This document shows positions 54,088 to 63,735 of a DNA stretch of 64,000 bases, in pieces. The notes below the pieces were generated by a model. The model was not told where the DNA came from, ran no database searches, and saw only the letters and a list, made by a program, of their open reading frames with translations. Position 1 is the stretch's first letter, and the number at the start of each line of letters is the position of its first letter. Position numbers and translations under genes: made by a program. This DNA is from DASXRU01 sp036506395 (lineage in GTDB: Bacteria; Acidobacteriota; Blastocatellia; Pyrinomonadales; Pyrinomonadaceae), in contig DASXRU010000073.1 of NCBI GenBank assembly GCA_036506395.1, positions 1 to 64,000 of the forward strand. The letters are read 5' to 3'.

Positions 54088-54719
54088 CGAAACGCGGACG
54101 ATGGAGCTTCGTCGCCAGTGCCGGTTCTTTCTTCGACCGAGCCGACCTTTGTCATGCCTTTGAAGTGCCAGCAGTCCACACTCCACACCGGCAGAATGCC
54201 TTCGCGATCGACACCAGTGGTGCACCACAAAGCGGAATCGCGATACTGCTCAGGCGTCTTCAGCACTCTGCCGCCGGCGCCGTAGAGTTTGTATTTCTTC
54301 AAGCGGTCGTTGTAGAGGTTCAGCTTATCTCCACCGAGGACTTTTCTGAACGGTTCATACTGCGCTTCTTCCGCCTCAGTCAGGTCGCCGAAAACTTTCT
54401 GGCCGGCATCGCGAACAGCAACGCACATCTCCCGGGCTTCACTAATCGTCATGTTCCCTTTATGGGTTTCGACCACCGTCGATGCAGCCAGCCCCCTGGA
54501 CAACGCTTCGTCTATCTTCTCGATACATGTTTTGCCGTCTTCGAGCGCCTTCTTTCCATCCTCCTTTGGGTAGAAGGTATCTTCGGCCTTCCAGCCTACC
54601 CAATTGGAAGCTGAACTAATGGCATCGTCGAGATCCTTTGAGATTTTTTGCGCCATTACCACGGCGGCGCCAAACACGACCATGCACAGCAACGCTGCGA
54701 TTGAGATTTTTCGGAACAT
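54084..54719 (-). CDS. Secreted protein of unknown function
   Basis: A signal peptide (ISIAALLCMVVFGAAVVMAQ) precedes ~185 helical residues (KEDGKKALEDGKTCIEKIDE, AREMCVAVRDAGQKVFGDL) and a final CTTGVDREGILPVWSVDCWH with a likely disulfide. No family was recognised. It is the last gene of a four-gene minus-strand operon of exported proteins. Confidence 0.6.
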   Translation of the reverse strand: MFRKISIAALLCMVVFGAAVVMAQKISKDLDDAISSASNWVGWKAEDTFYPKEDGKKALEDGKTCIEKIDEALSRGLAASTVVETHKGNMTISEAREMCVAVRDAGQKVFGDLTEAEEAQYEPFRKVLGGDKLNLYNDRLKKYKLYGAGGRVLKTPEQYRDSALWCTTGVDREGILPVWSVDCWHFKGMTKVGSVEERTGTGDEAPSSAFR

Positions 54720-54827
54720 TTTGCTTTATCTCCTGGTTGGTTGTTGCGTTTTCCGTTTGACTGAAAAGAGATGCGAGTGTCACCTATGCGAAAAATTTCC
54801 CTCACGCTTTGGTACTCCCTGGAAATC

Positions 54828-55205
54828 TCAATGACGAAGCCACAGTACCAGACCGATTACGGCGGCAAACGGCACGAACCAGAGAGCGATGAAAACGTAT
54901 CCGAGCAGATCTATAAACAGACTAAGTAGGCAGCCCGTTTCCTCTACCGGCGTCCATGCGATTGAGCTGCTCGGTCCACGCCATTGAATGTTTACATTCA
55001 ACAGCGATCCCACGCCACGGCGCAGCAATGGATCAACCAGAGTCGCGTATGGAATGGTCCAAAACACCAGAAGCAATACCCCGGTCACGATGATGAAGTA
55101 TTGATCGGCGCTGACCGCCTTTCTGCTCAAGAAGAACAGCAGCGGGATCATGACCATGATGGTCAGGGCAAAGGCTGCTAGTCCGACTCCCGCACGCTTC
55201 GTCAT
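54828..55205 (-). CDS. Small membrane protein
   Basis: From ATG 55205, which has AGGAAA upstream, the protein has 125 residues with three or four hydrophobic segments (LAAFALTIMVMIPLLFFL, FIIVTGVLLLVFWTIPYATL, IDLLGYVFIALWFVPFAAV). The middle holds NIQWRGPSSSIAWTP. No family was recognised. It follows the lipoprotein gene by 17 bases. Confidence 0.6.
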   Translation of the reverse strand: MTKRAGVGLAAFALTIMVMIPLLFFLSRKAVSADQYFIIVTGVLLLVFWTIPYATLVDPLLRRGVGSLLNVNIQWRGPSSSIAWTPVEETGCLLSLFIDLLGYVFIALWFVPFAAVIGLVLWLRH

Positions 55206-55222
55206 AGCTGAAATTTCCTGTG

Positions 55223-55687
55223 TTATTTTGGGCTCCATCTGGTGCCGTCTTTAAAGATCACTTCCTTCAGCGAGCACTCGGCTTTGACTGCCGCAGGATC
55301 CAGCGCCGTCTGATCTTCGTAACTCTTGCCGTTTTCGATCGGCCGCCGGGTTGACCCAACTATGTTCTGCCAGACAACGGTTGTGTTTTCGACGGCCTTT
55401 CCCTGGCTATCCATTTCTTTCAAGGCAAGATGCACCTCGTCGATTGGCCTGGTGGTGTTCACCTTGATCTTGTACGAGATGTTTGCCTTGTCAGACGTTA
55501 TCCCGCCGTAAATGAATTCCACCGGAGCGCCGGTGGTTGTTTGAGGCGCCGCCGCTTGCGAGCCGGTGTTTGCCGGCGCTGATTGCGATCCCGCCGCCGG
55601 TTGCGGATTGGTGGTGGAGCCTGGTTGATTGTTGCCGCAAGCAGAAAGAAATACAGCGGCCAGGATCAACGCGATGCAGGTTTTCAT
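55223..55687 (-). CDS. Lipoprotein with a DGT-x-W C-terminal motif
   Basis: ATG 55687 gives a lipoprotein signal with lipobox FLSACG. After a Pro/Ala-rich linker the mature part holds a Ca-free beta-type domain (ISYKIKVNTTRPIDEVHLAL, TVVWQNIVGS). It ends VIFKDGTRWSPK. The secreted protein at 18227 ends in the same DGT-x-W motif, so the two share a domain. Role unknown. Confidence 0.65.
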   Translation of the reverse strand: MKTCIALILAAVFLSACGNNQPGSTTNPQPAAGSQSAPANTGSQAAAPQTTTGAPVEFIYGGITSDKANISYKIKVNTTRPIDEVHLALKEMDSQGKAVENTTVVWQNIVGSTRRPIENGKSYEDQTALDPAAVKAECSLKEVIFKDGTRWSPK

Positions 55688-55788
55688 TTTAGCCTCTCCT
55701 TTTTGCGAGTGAACTACGGAGGATCCAGGGGCGAACCGGTGTGTTCCCCCGGCAGTTAACTCGCCTTGCATCACTCGTGAGCCTGGAA

Positions 55789-57036
55789 CTACGGCACAAC
55801 GAACCCGCCCAGGGGACTGCCGAAGAAGGCATCTGTCTTATACGCATTGCGATCCCACTGGCCATCCTGATCGCCGACGATCGTTACCGGCACCACGATG
55901 CGGCCTGTGCCAAGGTTGTTCTGCTTGCCTATTCCCGTATCAACTAATTGGTAGTTGGTTCCCATCGTGAACCTGGCAGTGCGCGCGAGCTTGCCGTTCT
56001 GCAGGATTTTGATCTCGTACTCGCCGGGGTTCTCGTACATCTTGAAGTCCTGAGGATGAAACTCTGGTTGCTTATCCCAGACCATCGCGTTGACTACAAA
56101 TTTCCGGCGACAATACCCGAATTTCGATTCGTGGTAGGCAATATCCGTCAACTCGCAACCGGTGTTGCCGTATTTGCCGCCTTCGCCCGAACTATCGGCT
56201 ACCAGTTTGCCCTGATAGTACAAATAGGCAACGTATTTGCCGTAGTCGAGGGTATTGGGGTCGCCTCTGAACCAGGTCACGAAACTGAATCGGCCTTCGG
56301 TTGGCGATGGAGGATAGCCGGGCCTGGCATCCATTGCGTCGTAGCTATAGAGGTAACCGATCGGCAGGTCCCAATCGTAGTTGACGTAATAAGAAAAGTT
56401 GTTTTTGAACTTGGGCAGATCCACGACGCCGACATGGAACTTCTCGACTTTGAATTTGCCGGCAAACAGCGTCGCATTAGTGCCCTCAAGTTCGTTCTTC
56501 AGATTGATCTTAAACCCGGCCAGGCCAGTCTCGATCGAAGCGTCCTGATCCCTGACGTCGTTTGAGTTCATGCCGCACTCGGTCTCCCACCAGGCGCCGG
56601 CCGCAGTCTCTTTCGTATTGCAGTCAAGCTTTATCCAGGACTTGCCTGACGGCAGGGTGAAATCAACCGACAATTGACTGCCCGCGGAAATTGGACCATT
56701 CACGCGATAGACCAACCGCGGTGTCCAACTCCAGGTCTCCTGGTCCTCCTGTCCGTTGCGATAGTACTGGAGGTGCGTGCGCAGCGTGATCTGAATCGAA
56801 GGTTTGTTAATTGTGGGCCCGGTCGCCGCAGGTACCGGGGTGTTTCGACCTTCCGGTTGCGGCTGTGCAGGTTGGCTGTTGTTGGTTGACGTCGGTTGCA
56901 CACTATCCGGCGTGGGTTGTGTCTTCGGCTGGTTGACCTTCGGCAATTTGATTTTCGGAAATTGCGCCGAAACTGTTTGAAAACTAAAAATTGCGATAAT
57001 CAAAACCGCAAAAGTGATGAGCGAAATCTTCTTCAT
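55789..57036 (-). CDS. Large secreted protein of unknown function
   Basis: From ATG 57036 a signal peptide (ISLITFAVLIIAIFSFQTVSA) is followed by a Pro/Gln/Thr linker and ~340 residues of beta-rich sequence. LTHLQY-like strands, the block GQLSVDFTLPSGKSWIKLD and DAMDARPGYPPSPTEGR stand out. No catalytic motif was found. It is the first gene of the minus-strand operon that continues with the lipoprotein. Confidence 0.6.
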   Translation of the reverse strand: MKKISLITFAVLIIAIFSFQTVSAQFPKIKLPKVNQPKTQPTPDSVQPTSTNNSQPAQPQPEGRNTPVPAATGPTINKPSIQITLRTHLQYYRNGQEDQETWSWTPRLVYRVNGPISAGSQLSVDFTLPSGKSWIKLDCNTKETAAGAWWETECGMNSNDVRDQDASIETGLAGFKINLKNELEGTNATLFAGKFKVEKFHVGVVDLPKFKNNFSYYVNYDWDLPIGYLYSYDAMDARPGYPPSPTEGRFSFVTWFRGDPNTLDYGKYVAYLYYQGKLVADSSGEGGKYGNTGCELTDIAYHESKFGYCRRKFVVNAMVWDKQPEFHPQDFKMYENPGEYEIKILQNGKLARTARFTMGTNYQLVDTGIGKQNNLGTGRIVVPVTIVGDQDGQWDRNAYKTDAFFGSPLGGFVVP

Positions 57037-57344
57037 GGTTTTTCTCCGGCGCGAAATGAACTCGCAGATTGTGATTGATGAAGGAGACAACCTTTTCCTC
57101 CTCTGAAGCTGTGTTTCCAGCTACGTACGACGGGAAGAGCCCGCCTTATTACCACAAGTTCCAGATATTTTTTTAAAGAGATTACACCGCCGGTTGACAC
57201 TCGGAATCGCATTGCCTTTGGTGTATTTCCGCCATAACATCTCAACCGCCAGTTTTGCCAGGCGTCATCTTCTATGCCTGAGCGGCCCGCCATCTAAGGC
57301 GAGAAATAATTTCCACGGCGACCCATGACTAGTGGAGGAGATCC

Positions 57345-60300
57345 ATGTTCCACGTCTCTCATGTTCGCTCACTTCTGCTTTTTCTGAGTATGGTTGCGGC
57401 CATCGTAGGTCCAGACAAGGGCGCAACTTTGCGTGCGGCCCAGGAGCCTTCGTCTGACGAAACTCTGTTGCGGGCGGCAGTCAGCCACTATTTCGAGTCT
57501 TTTGCGAAGAAAGACCAGGACGATCCGCTGAAATATTGGAGCGCAGGCGCCCCTGAACTACAAAGTCGCAGGAACGAATTCCAGCATGATTTTGCCGCAA
57601 ACGATGGCATCACAGTCAGGAATCTCGCCATTCGCAAACTGAAGATTGAAGGCGATAAAGCTGCACTGCAAGTGGCTGTCGAGATTACCGCAAGCGATAT
57701 CAAAACCGGCCGACCGTCCACGGCGTTCGGGAAAATGGTTCGCGCGATGCAGTGGGTGAAAGAGTCAGGAGTCTGGAAGGTCACGCATGAAGCTTCAGCC
57801 GAAGATGAACTGGCCGCTTCGTTGATTGCTGCCAGGACTGACGAAGAGCGAGCTTCAATAGTTGGCACGAACGGTGAACTCCTGAACCCGGTGCTGATTA
57901 GAGCACTCGTCGCTCAGGGAAATCGCCTGAGGATTCAGGGAAAGTTGTCGGAGTCTTTGAGAATTTACCAAATCGCTCTGGGGCAGGCAGAGCGAATCGG
58001 CGATCGGGCGGGAACGGCCGTCACTTTCAGAGCAGCGGGCACAGCAAAGCGGATGCAGGGTGACTATGACGCCGCTCTGGATTACTACCGTCAAAGCCTG
58101 GCGATGAACGAAGCGAGCGGCGATAAATTGTCAACTGCGACAGCGCTCAACTCTATTGCCGGCGTTGAGTACATCCGCGGCCAATACACAAAAGCACTCG
58201 AGACCTACGCGAGAAGTCTAAAAATAAATGAGGAGCTGAATAATTCCGAGGGAGTCGGCAGTGTCCTCAATAACATGGGCTTGGTTTTTTTGGATCAGGG
58301 AAACTACCTCAAGAGTCTCGACTCCTTTCAAAAGAGCCTGGCCTTTACCGATCCGAGCGACGGGTTGGGAATTGCGAGCACATTGTTGAATATCGGATAT
58401 CTCTATTCGACTCTGGGAAACTATCCGCTGGCCCTCGACTACTTGCAGCAGGCGCTGGCCCGGGCCGAAGAGCTCGGCGCGAAACCGGTAATCTGGAAAG
58501 CCCTGCAAGGCATCGGCACGGTTCAACGCAGTCAGGGAAACTTCGCCCAGTCGCTCGACTATTTAGAGAAAGCGCTGTCGATTCTCACATCACTTGGCAG
58601 CAAAGATCGAATCACGGAAATACTCACTGAGATCGGCGCCGTGTACTACGAGCAAGGCGATTATGCGCGCGCGCTGGAGTTCTTTCAGAAGAGTCTCGAC
58701 ATCGCCCAGACGATCGGCGTTAAAACGGCGGCGACGCTGAATGCTATGGCGCGAACGTACAACGCTCAAGGCGATCACGCCAGGGCCCTCGATTTTGCAG
58801 AGCGAGCCGCTGACGTCGCGCGCGAAACCGATCAGAATGAAGTGCTTTGGCAGGCACGCACAACCTCCGGCGAAGCTTTTCTGGCTTTGCGACAGTCTGA
58901 AAAGGCGCGACAGGCATTTACCGAAGCTATTCGAATCATCGATAGCTTGAGGGAGGAAGTACCCGGCGCGGAAACGCAACGTGAAGAATTTTTTGAAAAC
59001 AAACTGGCGCCGTATAAGGCAATGATCAAACTGCTGCTTGCCGAGAATAATCCCGCCGCCGCGCTTGCTAATGCGGAACGGGCGAAAGGCCGCGTTCTGC
59101 TGGACGTATTGCGCAGCGGCAGGACGAACATCAACAAAGCGATGTCGTCTTCAGAGCGACAGCGCGAGCAGGAATTGACAGGAACGCTTATAGGACTCAA
59201 CACGCAAATTGCTCGCGAGAAGATGCGCGACAAACCTGATTCAGCGCGAGTTGGGGACCTCAATACACAAATCGAGAAGGCCAGGCTGAAGCGCGAAGAT
59301 TTTCAGACGTCTCTCTATGCGGCCCATCCTGAATTGAAGATTCAGCGAGGGGAAACCGAAGCCTGGCGGCTCGAACAAGCGACCGAGTTATTGCCTGACA
59401 ACAAGAGCGCATTACTCGAATACGTCGTGGCCGCTGATCGGCTCTATCTCTTCGTCATAACCAGAGGCACGCGAAATGACGATGCTGGCTTGCAGACGTA
59501 CACGATCCCGCTCAAGCGCGATGAGTTGGGTGCGCAAGTCGAGAAATTTTGGCGGCGATTGGCTAATCACGATCTGGACTACAGAGATTCTGCGGCTGAA
59601 CTGTACGACCTGGTGATCAAGGCCGCGCAGGGCCAGTTGCAGGGGAAGAACACGCTCATCATTGTGCCTGACGATGTGTTATGGGACTTGCCATTTCAGG
59701 CTCTAAAGCCGGCAGGCGGTCATTATCTGGTCGAAGATTACGCCATTTCCTACGCTCCATCCCTGACTGTGCTGCGCGCGATGATCGCAAAACGCCGGCA
59801 GACGAAGACGGCAATGGCAACCTTACTTGCCGTGGGTAATCCCTCGCTGGCGAAGCTTACCGTTGAACGCGCGCGCAACGTGCTAAGCGAAGCGCTCGAT
59901 TCCCTACCCGAAGCTGAGCGTCAGGTTAAGACACTGGGACAGTTGTATGGACCCGCACAGAGTCGGATTTATTTTGGATCGGAAGCGCGCGAAGGCCGTG
60001 TGAAGGCAGAAGCTGCGAACTATCGAATCCTACAATTGGCAACGCACGGTGTCCTCAACAATGCCAATCCGATGTATTCCCATATCGTCCTCTCACAGTC
60101 TGCGGACGACCCGAAGGAAGACGGTTTATTGGAAGCCTGGGAAATAATGGATCTCGATCTCAAAGCTGAACTCGTAGTGTTGTCAGCCTGCGACACCGCT
60201 CGCGGTCGCATCGGCGCGGGAGAAGGCGTCATTGGTCTAACGTGGGCATTTTTTGTGGCCGGTAGCCCCACGACTGTTGTTAGCCAGTGGAGCGTTGAAT

Positions 60301-60485
60301 CGGCGAGCACCACAGAGTTGATGTTGAATTTTCATCGAAACCTGAAAGCGCCCAGGGGTGGTTCGCAATATGCGATGACCAAAGCAGAAGCTCTGCGACA
60401 GGCACAATTAAAGCTGCTGCGAACGAAGCAGTACCAACATCCGTTTTTCTGGGCCGGATTCGTCGTTGTAGGAGATGGGTTTTGA
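57345..60485 (+). CDS. NTF2-TPR-CHAT caspase-like protein
   Basis: The 1046-residue protein has a signal peptide (~1-31), an NTF2-like domain (~38-155, LLRAAVSHYFESFAKKDQDD), about ten TPR units (~185-545) and a C-terminal CHAT domain (~700-1046). The CHAT catalytic pair is visible: His901 in LATHGVLNN and Cys949 in VLSACDTARG. CHAT domains are caspase-like peptidases, some of which act in defence or cell-death systems, others in signalling. TPR arrays often recruit their targets. It is encoded convergent to a sigma-like and an anti-sigma gene. The target is unknown. Confidence 0.9.
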   Translation: MFHVSHVRSLLLFLSMVAAIVGPDKGATLRAAQEPSSDETLLRAAVSHYFESFAKKDQDDPLKYWSAGAPELQSRRNEFQHDFAANDGITVRNLAIRKLKIEGDKAALQVAVEITASDIKTGRPSTAFGKMVRAMQWVKESGVWKVTHEASAEDELAASLIAARTDEERASIVGTNGELLNPVLIRALVAQGNRLRIQGKLSESLRIYQIALGQAERIGDRAGTAVTFRAAGTAKRMQGDYDAALDYYRQSLAMNEASGDKLSTATALNSIAGVEYIRGQYTKALETYARSLKINEELNNSEGVGSVLNNMGLVFLDQGNYLKSLDSFQKSLAFTDPSDGLGIASTLLNIGYLYSTLGNYPLALDYLQQALARAEELGAKPVIWKALQGIGTVQRSQGNFAQSLDYLEKALSILTSLGSKDRITEILTEIGAVYYEQGDYARALEFFQKSLDIAQTIGVKTAATLNAMARTYNAQGDHARALDFAERAADVARETDQNEVLWQARTTSGEAFLALRQSEKARQAFTEAIRIIDSLREEVPGAETQREEFFENKLAPYKAMIKLLLAENNPAAALANAERAKGRVLLDVLRSGRTNINKAMSSSERQREQELTGTLIGLNTQIAREKMRDKPDSARVGDLNTQIEKARLKREDFQTSLYAAHPELKIQRGETEAWRLEQATELLPDNKSALLEYVVAADRLYLFVITRGTRNDDAGLQTYTIPLKRDELGAQVEKFWRRLANHDLDYRDSAAELYDLVIKAAQGQLQGKNTLIIVPDDVLWDLPFQALKPAGGHYLVEDYAISYAPSLTVLRAMIAKRRQTKTAMATLLAVGNPSLAKLTVERARNVLSEALDSLPEAERQVKTLGQLYGPAQSRIYFGSEAREGRVKAEAANYRILQLATHGVLNNANPMYSHIVLSQSADDPKEDGLLEAWEIMDLDLKAELVVLSACDTARGRIGAGEGVIGLTWAFFVAGSPTTVVSQWSVESASTTELMLNFHRNLKAPRGGSQYAMTKAEALRQAQLKLLRTKQYQHPFFWAGFVVVGDGF

Positions 60486-60501
60486 GTTTATTCCCAGGCG
60501 C

Positions 60502-60701
60502 TTTTCCGGAACTCTCATGCACACCGTGGCTTTAGCCCGGTGATATCGCAGCATACCGAAATCTGCAACCGTTTTAACGGTTTTCTTCTCGCACGCCAAT
60601 TCTATTGGCCTGCCACAAGAAACCGTTGAAACGGTTTCTAACTTTGAGGCAGCCTTGTCCATCGGGCTAAAGCCACGGTCTGAATGAGAGTTTCCGGAAA
60701 A
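60502..60701. repeat. 200-bp nested palindromic element
   Basis: The ends TTTTCCGGAACTCTCAT and ATGAGAGTTTCCGGAAAA are inverted, and the arms continue for ~42 bases with CCGTGGCTTTAGCCCG. Inner arms (AACCGTTTTAACGG / AAACCGTTGAAACGG) and a central CCAATTCTATTGG complete the nested structure. It fills the gap between two convergent genes and may serve as a terminator as well. Confidence 0.75.
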
Positions 60702-60728
60702 GAATTCGGCGACATGCCCACCACAGAA

Positions 60729-62024
60729 TTATCGCCGGAGAGCTTTGACACTGCGCAGGAGATTTCGCGCGACTGATGATTTAGGGTTGGCGTCAAGCAG
60801 TTCCTGCAATTCACGCTCGGATTGATCGAGCAGGCCGGCGTCGGCGTAGACGACAGCCAACATCAAATGCGATCTGGCGGGGCTCTTTCTGGCAAGTTGT
60901 ATTTCCTGGAGTTTGTTTTGTTCGATAACCCTGAACTTCGCGTCCGGAGCCGCCGGCGGGGGCATCAATATCTCCCGCCCTTCTTTGATGGCCCTCACTT
61001 GCCACGAGTAAGTGTGTCCGCGCTCAAGGGGCGTACTGGCTTTCCAAATATTCTTTAATACTGGTCCGCTGGTCAGAACCTTTTTTGAGCCAGCGTCATA
61101 GATCGTAACTGTGTAGTTCTCAGCGCCTTCCACAGCGTTCCAAAGAAAGGTGGGAGTGGCGGACTCGACGGCGGTTGCGACGGGACTGCGCAAACCATAA
61201 GCAATGCGATTACTACCCATCAATTGGCCCGACTGTCCCTTGAGATTATTAACAGCCGGCGGGGCTTTTACGCGCTCGCTTTTCAGCGCTGCCTTCACTT
61301 CGTTCTGAATTTGCAGCGGCGCCGATTCCAGTCCCGATAGCTTGTCATTGCCGTCCAGCGCGACGTGACCATTACCGTCGATCAGGTCAACCACTACCGG
61401 AGCATTATTCTGATCTTGCGGCTCAGGTGATGGATTCTTCGTGCCCGGCTCCGGCGACGGAGTTGCCGGATTGGCAGATTTCTCCGGGTGGCCGGCTTGA
61501 AGGCGCGCTTCTTCGGCACGTTTTCGAGAGTACAGCACCGCCGCCCAGGCGATCAGAGCAACGAGAGCGACAGCCGCCGCTGCTTGCAGAGGAATCCTGA
61601 CGGACGGTAAGTTCCACAAAGCCGTCACGCGCGCCCAAAGACTTGAAGGCTCGCCTGGGGAGTACCGCGTGCCTGGCAGTTCGGCAAGCCTGGCCTTCAT
61701 CGCCAGAAGGTCTTGCACTTCCGCGTTGCAGCCACTGCAAAATTCCAAATGACTATCGACGATCTCGCGATCGATCTCGCTCGAATCCCGGTCAACGTAA
61801 TTGGCCATTTGCTCGTAGGATAGATGGTTGTCGCCAAAGTCAGTTTCTGTTTGCAAAGCGGTCACTAGCTGCACAGACGCCTCGTCAGGTCGTAGCACAT
61901 CAGCGAAACTCGCGTGGCACGAGCCACAACTTGCAAGATGATCGTCGAGCGAAAGAGTCTCAGCGGGCGACAGCTCGCGATTGCGGTAGCGCTCGATTTC
62001 TTGTTCAGAAGGATGTTGCGTCAC
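60729..62024 (-). CDS. Anti-sigma protein with tandem zinc fingers
   Basis: The first ~90 residues hold two zf-HC2-like units: SLDDHLASCGSCHASF and DSHLEFCSGCNAEVQDL. A membrane helix at ~152-174 (LQAAAAVALVALIAWAAVLY) leads to a periplasmic region with a Fn3-like part (TPTFLWNAVEGAENYTVTIY) and TPR-like helices near the C-terminus (LLDQSERELQELLDANPKSS). It should sequester the sigma-like factor encoded immediately upstream. Two zinc modules in one anti-sigma protein are unusual. Confidence 0.8.
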   Translation of the reverse strand: MTQHPSEQEIERYRNRELSPAETLSLDDHLASCGSCHASFADVLRPDEASVQLVTALQTETDFGDNHLSYEQMANYVDRDSSEIDREIVDSHLEFCSGCNAEVQDLLAMKARLAELPGTRYSPGEPSSLWARVTALWNLPSVRIPLQAAAAVALVALIAWAAVLYSRKRAEEARLQAGHPEKSANPATPSPEPGTKNPSPEPQDQNNAPVVVDLIDGNGHVALDGNDKLSGLESAPLQIQNEVKAALKSERVKAPPAVNNLKGQSGQLMGSNRIAYGLRSPVATAVESATPTFLWNAVEGAENYTVTIYDAGSKKVLTSGPVLKNIWKASTPLERGHTYSWQVRAIKEGREILMPPPAAPDAKFRVIEQNKLQEIQLARKSPARSHLMLAVVYADAGLLDQSERELQELLDANPKSSVARNLLRSVKALRR

Positions 62025-62133
62025 GATTCGACTTCTTTCGGCCTGCCGCTATTCGGCAGATCACTCCTGTCCTATTCAATTCGATGCAAACTCAACGCCG
62101 ATCTTACCATTCGGGCGTTCGTCATATTTCCTT

Positions 62134-63177
62134 TCATCTCCCAAAATCTCTGGTTCGCCGCCGAAGTCTCTCTCGCGCGCACTTGCGCAGGTTGATCACC
62201 TGCTGCCGAGTCACGCCGAGTGATTCCGCGATCGCTCTATCTTCAAGCGGGAACTGGTTCCATAAGGTCGCCAGCTTCTCAGCAGGCATCGAAAGCGTCT
62301 CAGCGATCTGGCGGATCGAGGCAATTTGGATCAGCGGCAGCAGGGCCAGCGCACCACGGCCATTGGAGTCCCGGAGACTCATTAGCAGCACTGTACGCTG
62401 GCGCAGTGGTAACTCGCGGATCTCGGCCCACAGCCTTTCGAGGTGGCTGCGTTGGTCCATTCTGGCGTCAAGCTGTTCGTCCTGACCTGAATACACATCG
62501 ACATCGATGGAAGCTGAGGGAGCGTCTTTTATCCGCCACAGATCGGCAATCAAAGAGACAAGGTCATCCAACCGCAGGGGTCCAGCAGCGCGATCGAAGA
62601 TCGCCGCGACCAGATCCGGCGCACTTAAATTCGCATTTGAGTTGACCAACAGTTGCGGTTCGTTTGACAGTTGTCGCAGCTCCGATCGGCTTACTGCGCG
62701 CTTGCTGTCTCTCCAAACAGCAAAGCCGCACAAGAGATCTCCTTCGCTGCCCTGCCACGCAGCAAAGCCGGCACGATGGGTAAGAATGTAGCGAAGTTGA
62801 TTCTTGAGGCTGTAGCGGCGCGGGTATTTCTTCCGCAGGTATCCGTCGCAGGCGTGGTAAGCCGTCACCGCAACATAACCGCGAAAATTCTCTATGGCTT
62901 TTTCACTGGCGTTTGCCCGGAGGCCGCGCAGCCGTTGAACCAGCTTCAGCGTGACCTCACTGACCACATCGGTGGCTTCGTCCTCGCTGATGTCGCTGGT
63001 GGCAGAGCGCCCGACTCGCAGCCTGGCGGCAACGATTTGACGAACGATCGGCTGGGCGCGCTCGCAGATCAGTTGCTCGAGCGCCGCGGCCGCGTCTGCT
63101 TCGCCCCTCGCCTGCAAATAGGGAGACAGCACCGCATCGATCTGTAACGTTGATCCGATCTTGTTCATCCCGTTCAT
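62134..63177 (-). CDS. Sigma-70-like regulator
   Basis: The 347-residue protein resembles an alternative sigma factor with a divergent region 2 (AIENFRGYVAVTAYHACDGY, LRKKYPRRYSLKNQL) and a region 4-like helix-turn-helix at the C-terminus (AESLGVTRQQVINLRKCARE). ~100 extra residues lie between them. It precedes the tandem zinc-finger anti-sigma gene on the same strand by 109 bases. It likely controls the CHAT gene or its neighbours. Confidence 0.7.
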   Translation of the reverse strand: MNGMNKIGSTLQIDAVLSPYLQARGEADAAAALEQLICERAQPIVRQIVAARLRVGRSATSDISEDEATDVVSEVTLKLVQRLRGLRANASEKAIENFRGYVAVTAYHACDGYLRKKYPRRYSLKNQLRYILTHRAGFAAWQGSEGDLLCGFAVWRDSKRAVSRSELRQLSNEPQLLVNSNANLSAPDLVAAIFDRAAGPLRLDDLVSLIADLWRIKDAPSASIDVDVYSGQDEQLDARMDQRSHLERLWAEIRELPLRQRTVLLMSLRDSNGRGALALLPLIQIASIRQIAETLSMPAEKLATLWNQFPLEDRAIAESLGVTRQQVINLRKCARERLRRRTRDFGR

Positions 63178-63335
63178 CACTCACAATAGCAGTGATGGAC
63201 AAGAGGTTATAACCGACATTCGCTTCGACGCAATGACAGGCCATGACAAGACCCTGTTCCGGCTAACATCGATTTCAAAATCGGCTCTTCGAGCTCAGTT
63301 CTGGGAACAGCGGGACTTACTGACAGCGTTGATGG

Positions 63336-63697
63336 TCACCAGTGCCAGACTTGCTGGTAGTTGTCCATCAGATCAGCAACATCGCGGCCCCGAATCATCT
63401 TTGCTTCACTAATGCAATTGCCTTCGGAGATTCCGCGCTCTTCGAGATCGTCGGCCAGGGCGAATACCTTCACGCCCTTTCCGTGTAATCTGCCGATGTC
63501 TTCGTTTAGTTGCGCTGGATGATTAACACCAACGGTGCCAATCTTCAGCCCGGGCATTCCTGTTGCACCAGGTAATTCACGGCGTTGCCACGCAACAGCA
63601 CATCGACATCAGCGCCGCTGTTCTTCAAGGCGCCAGTCAGCCAAAGGATCGTGTCGTCCTGCTCTTCCAGGGTGGCACGAACAGCTCCTTCCATCAT
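63336..63697 (-). pseudogene. DsrE-family gene broken by a frameshift
   Basis: The first part (63697 to 63545) reads MEGAVRATLEEQDDTILWLT and ends LRGNAVNYLVQQE before shifting. The second part (63557 to 63336) continues LKIGTVGVNHPAQL in another frame and ends DLMDNYQQVWHW. Together they match DsrE-like sulfur-relay proteins, whose C-terminal YDQVWHW-type end is characteristic. One base insertion or deletion near 63550 would restore a single frame. A real pseudogene or an assembly error are both possible. Confidence 0.65.
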
Positions 63698-63735
63698 GTG
63701 TTAACAACTCGCCGGCGGGCATCGGCTCGTAGACG

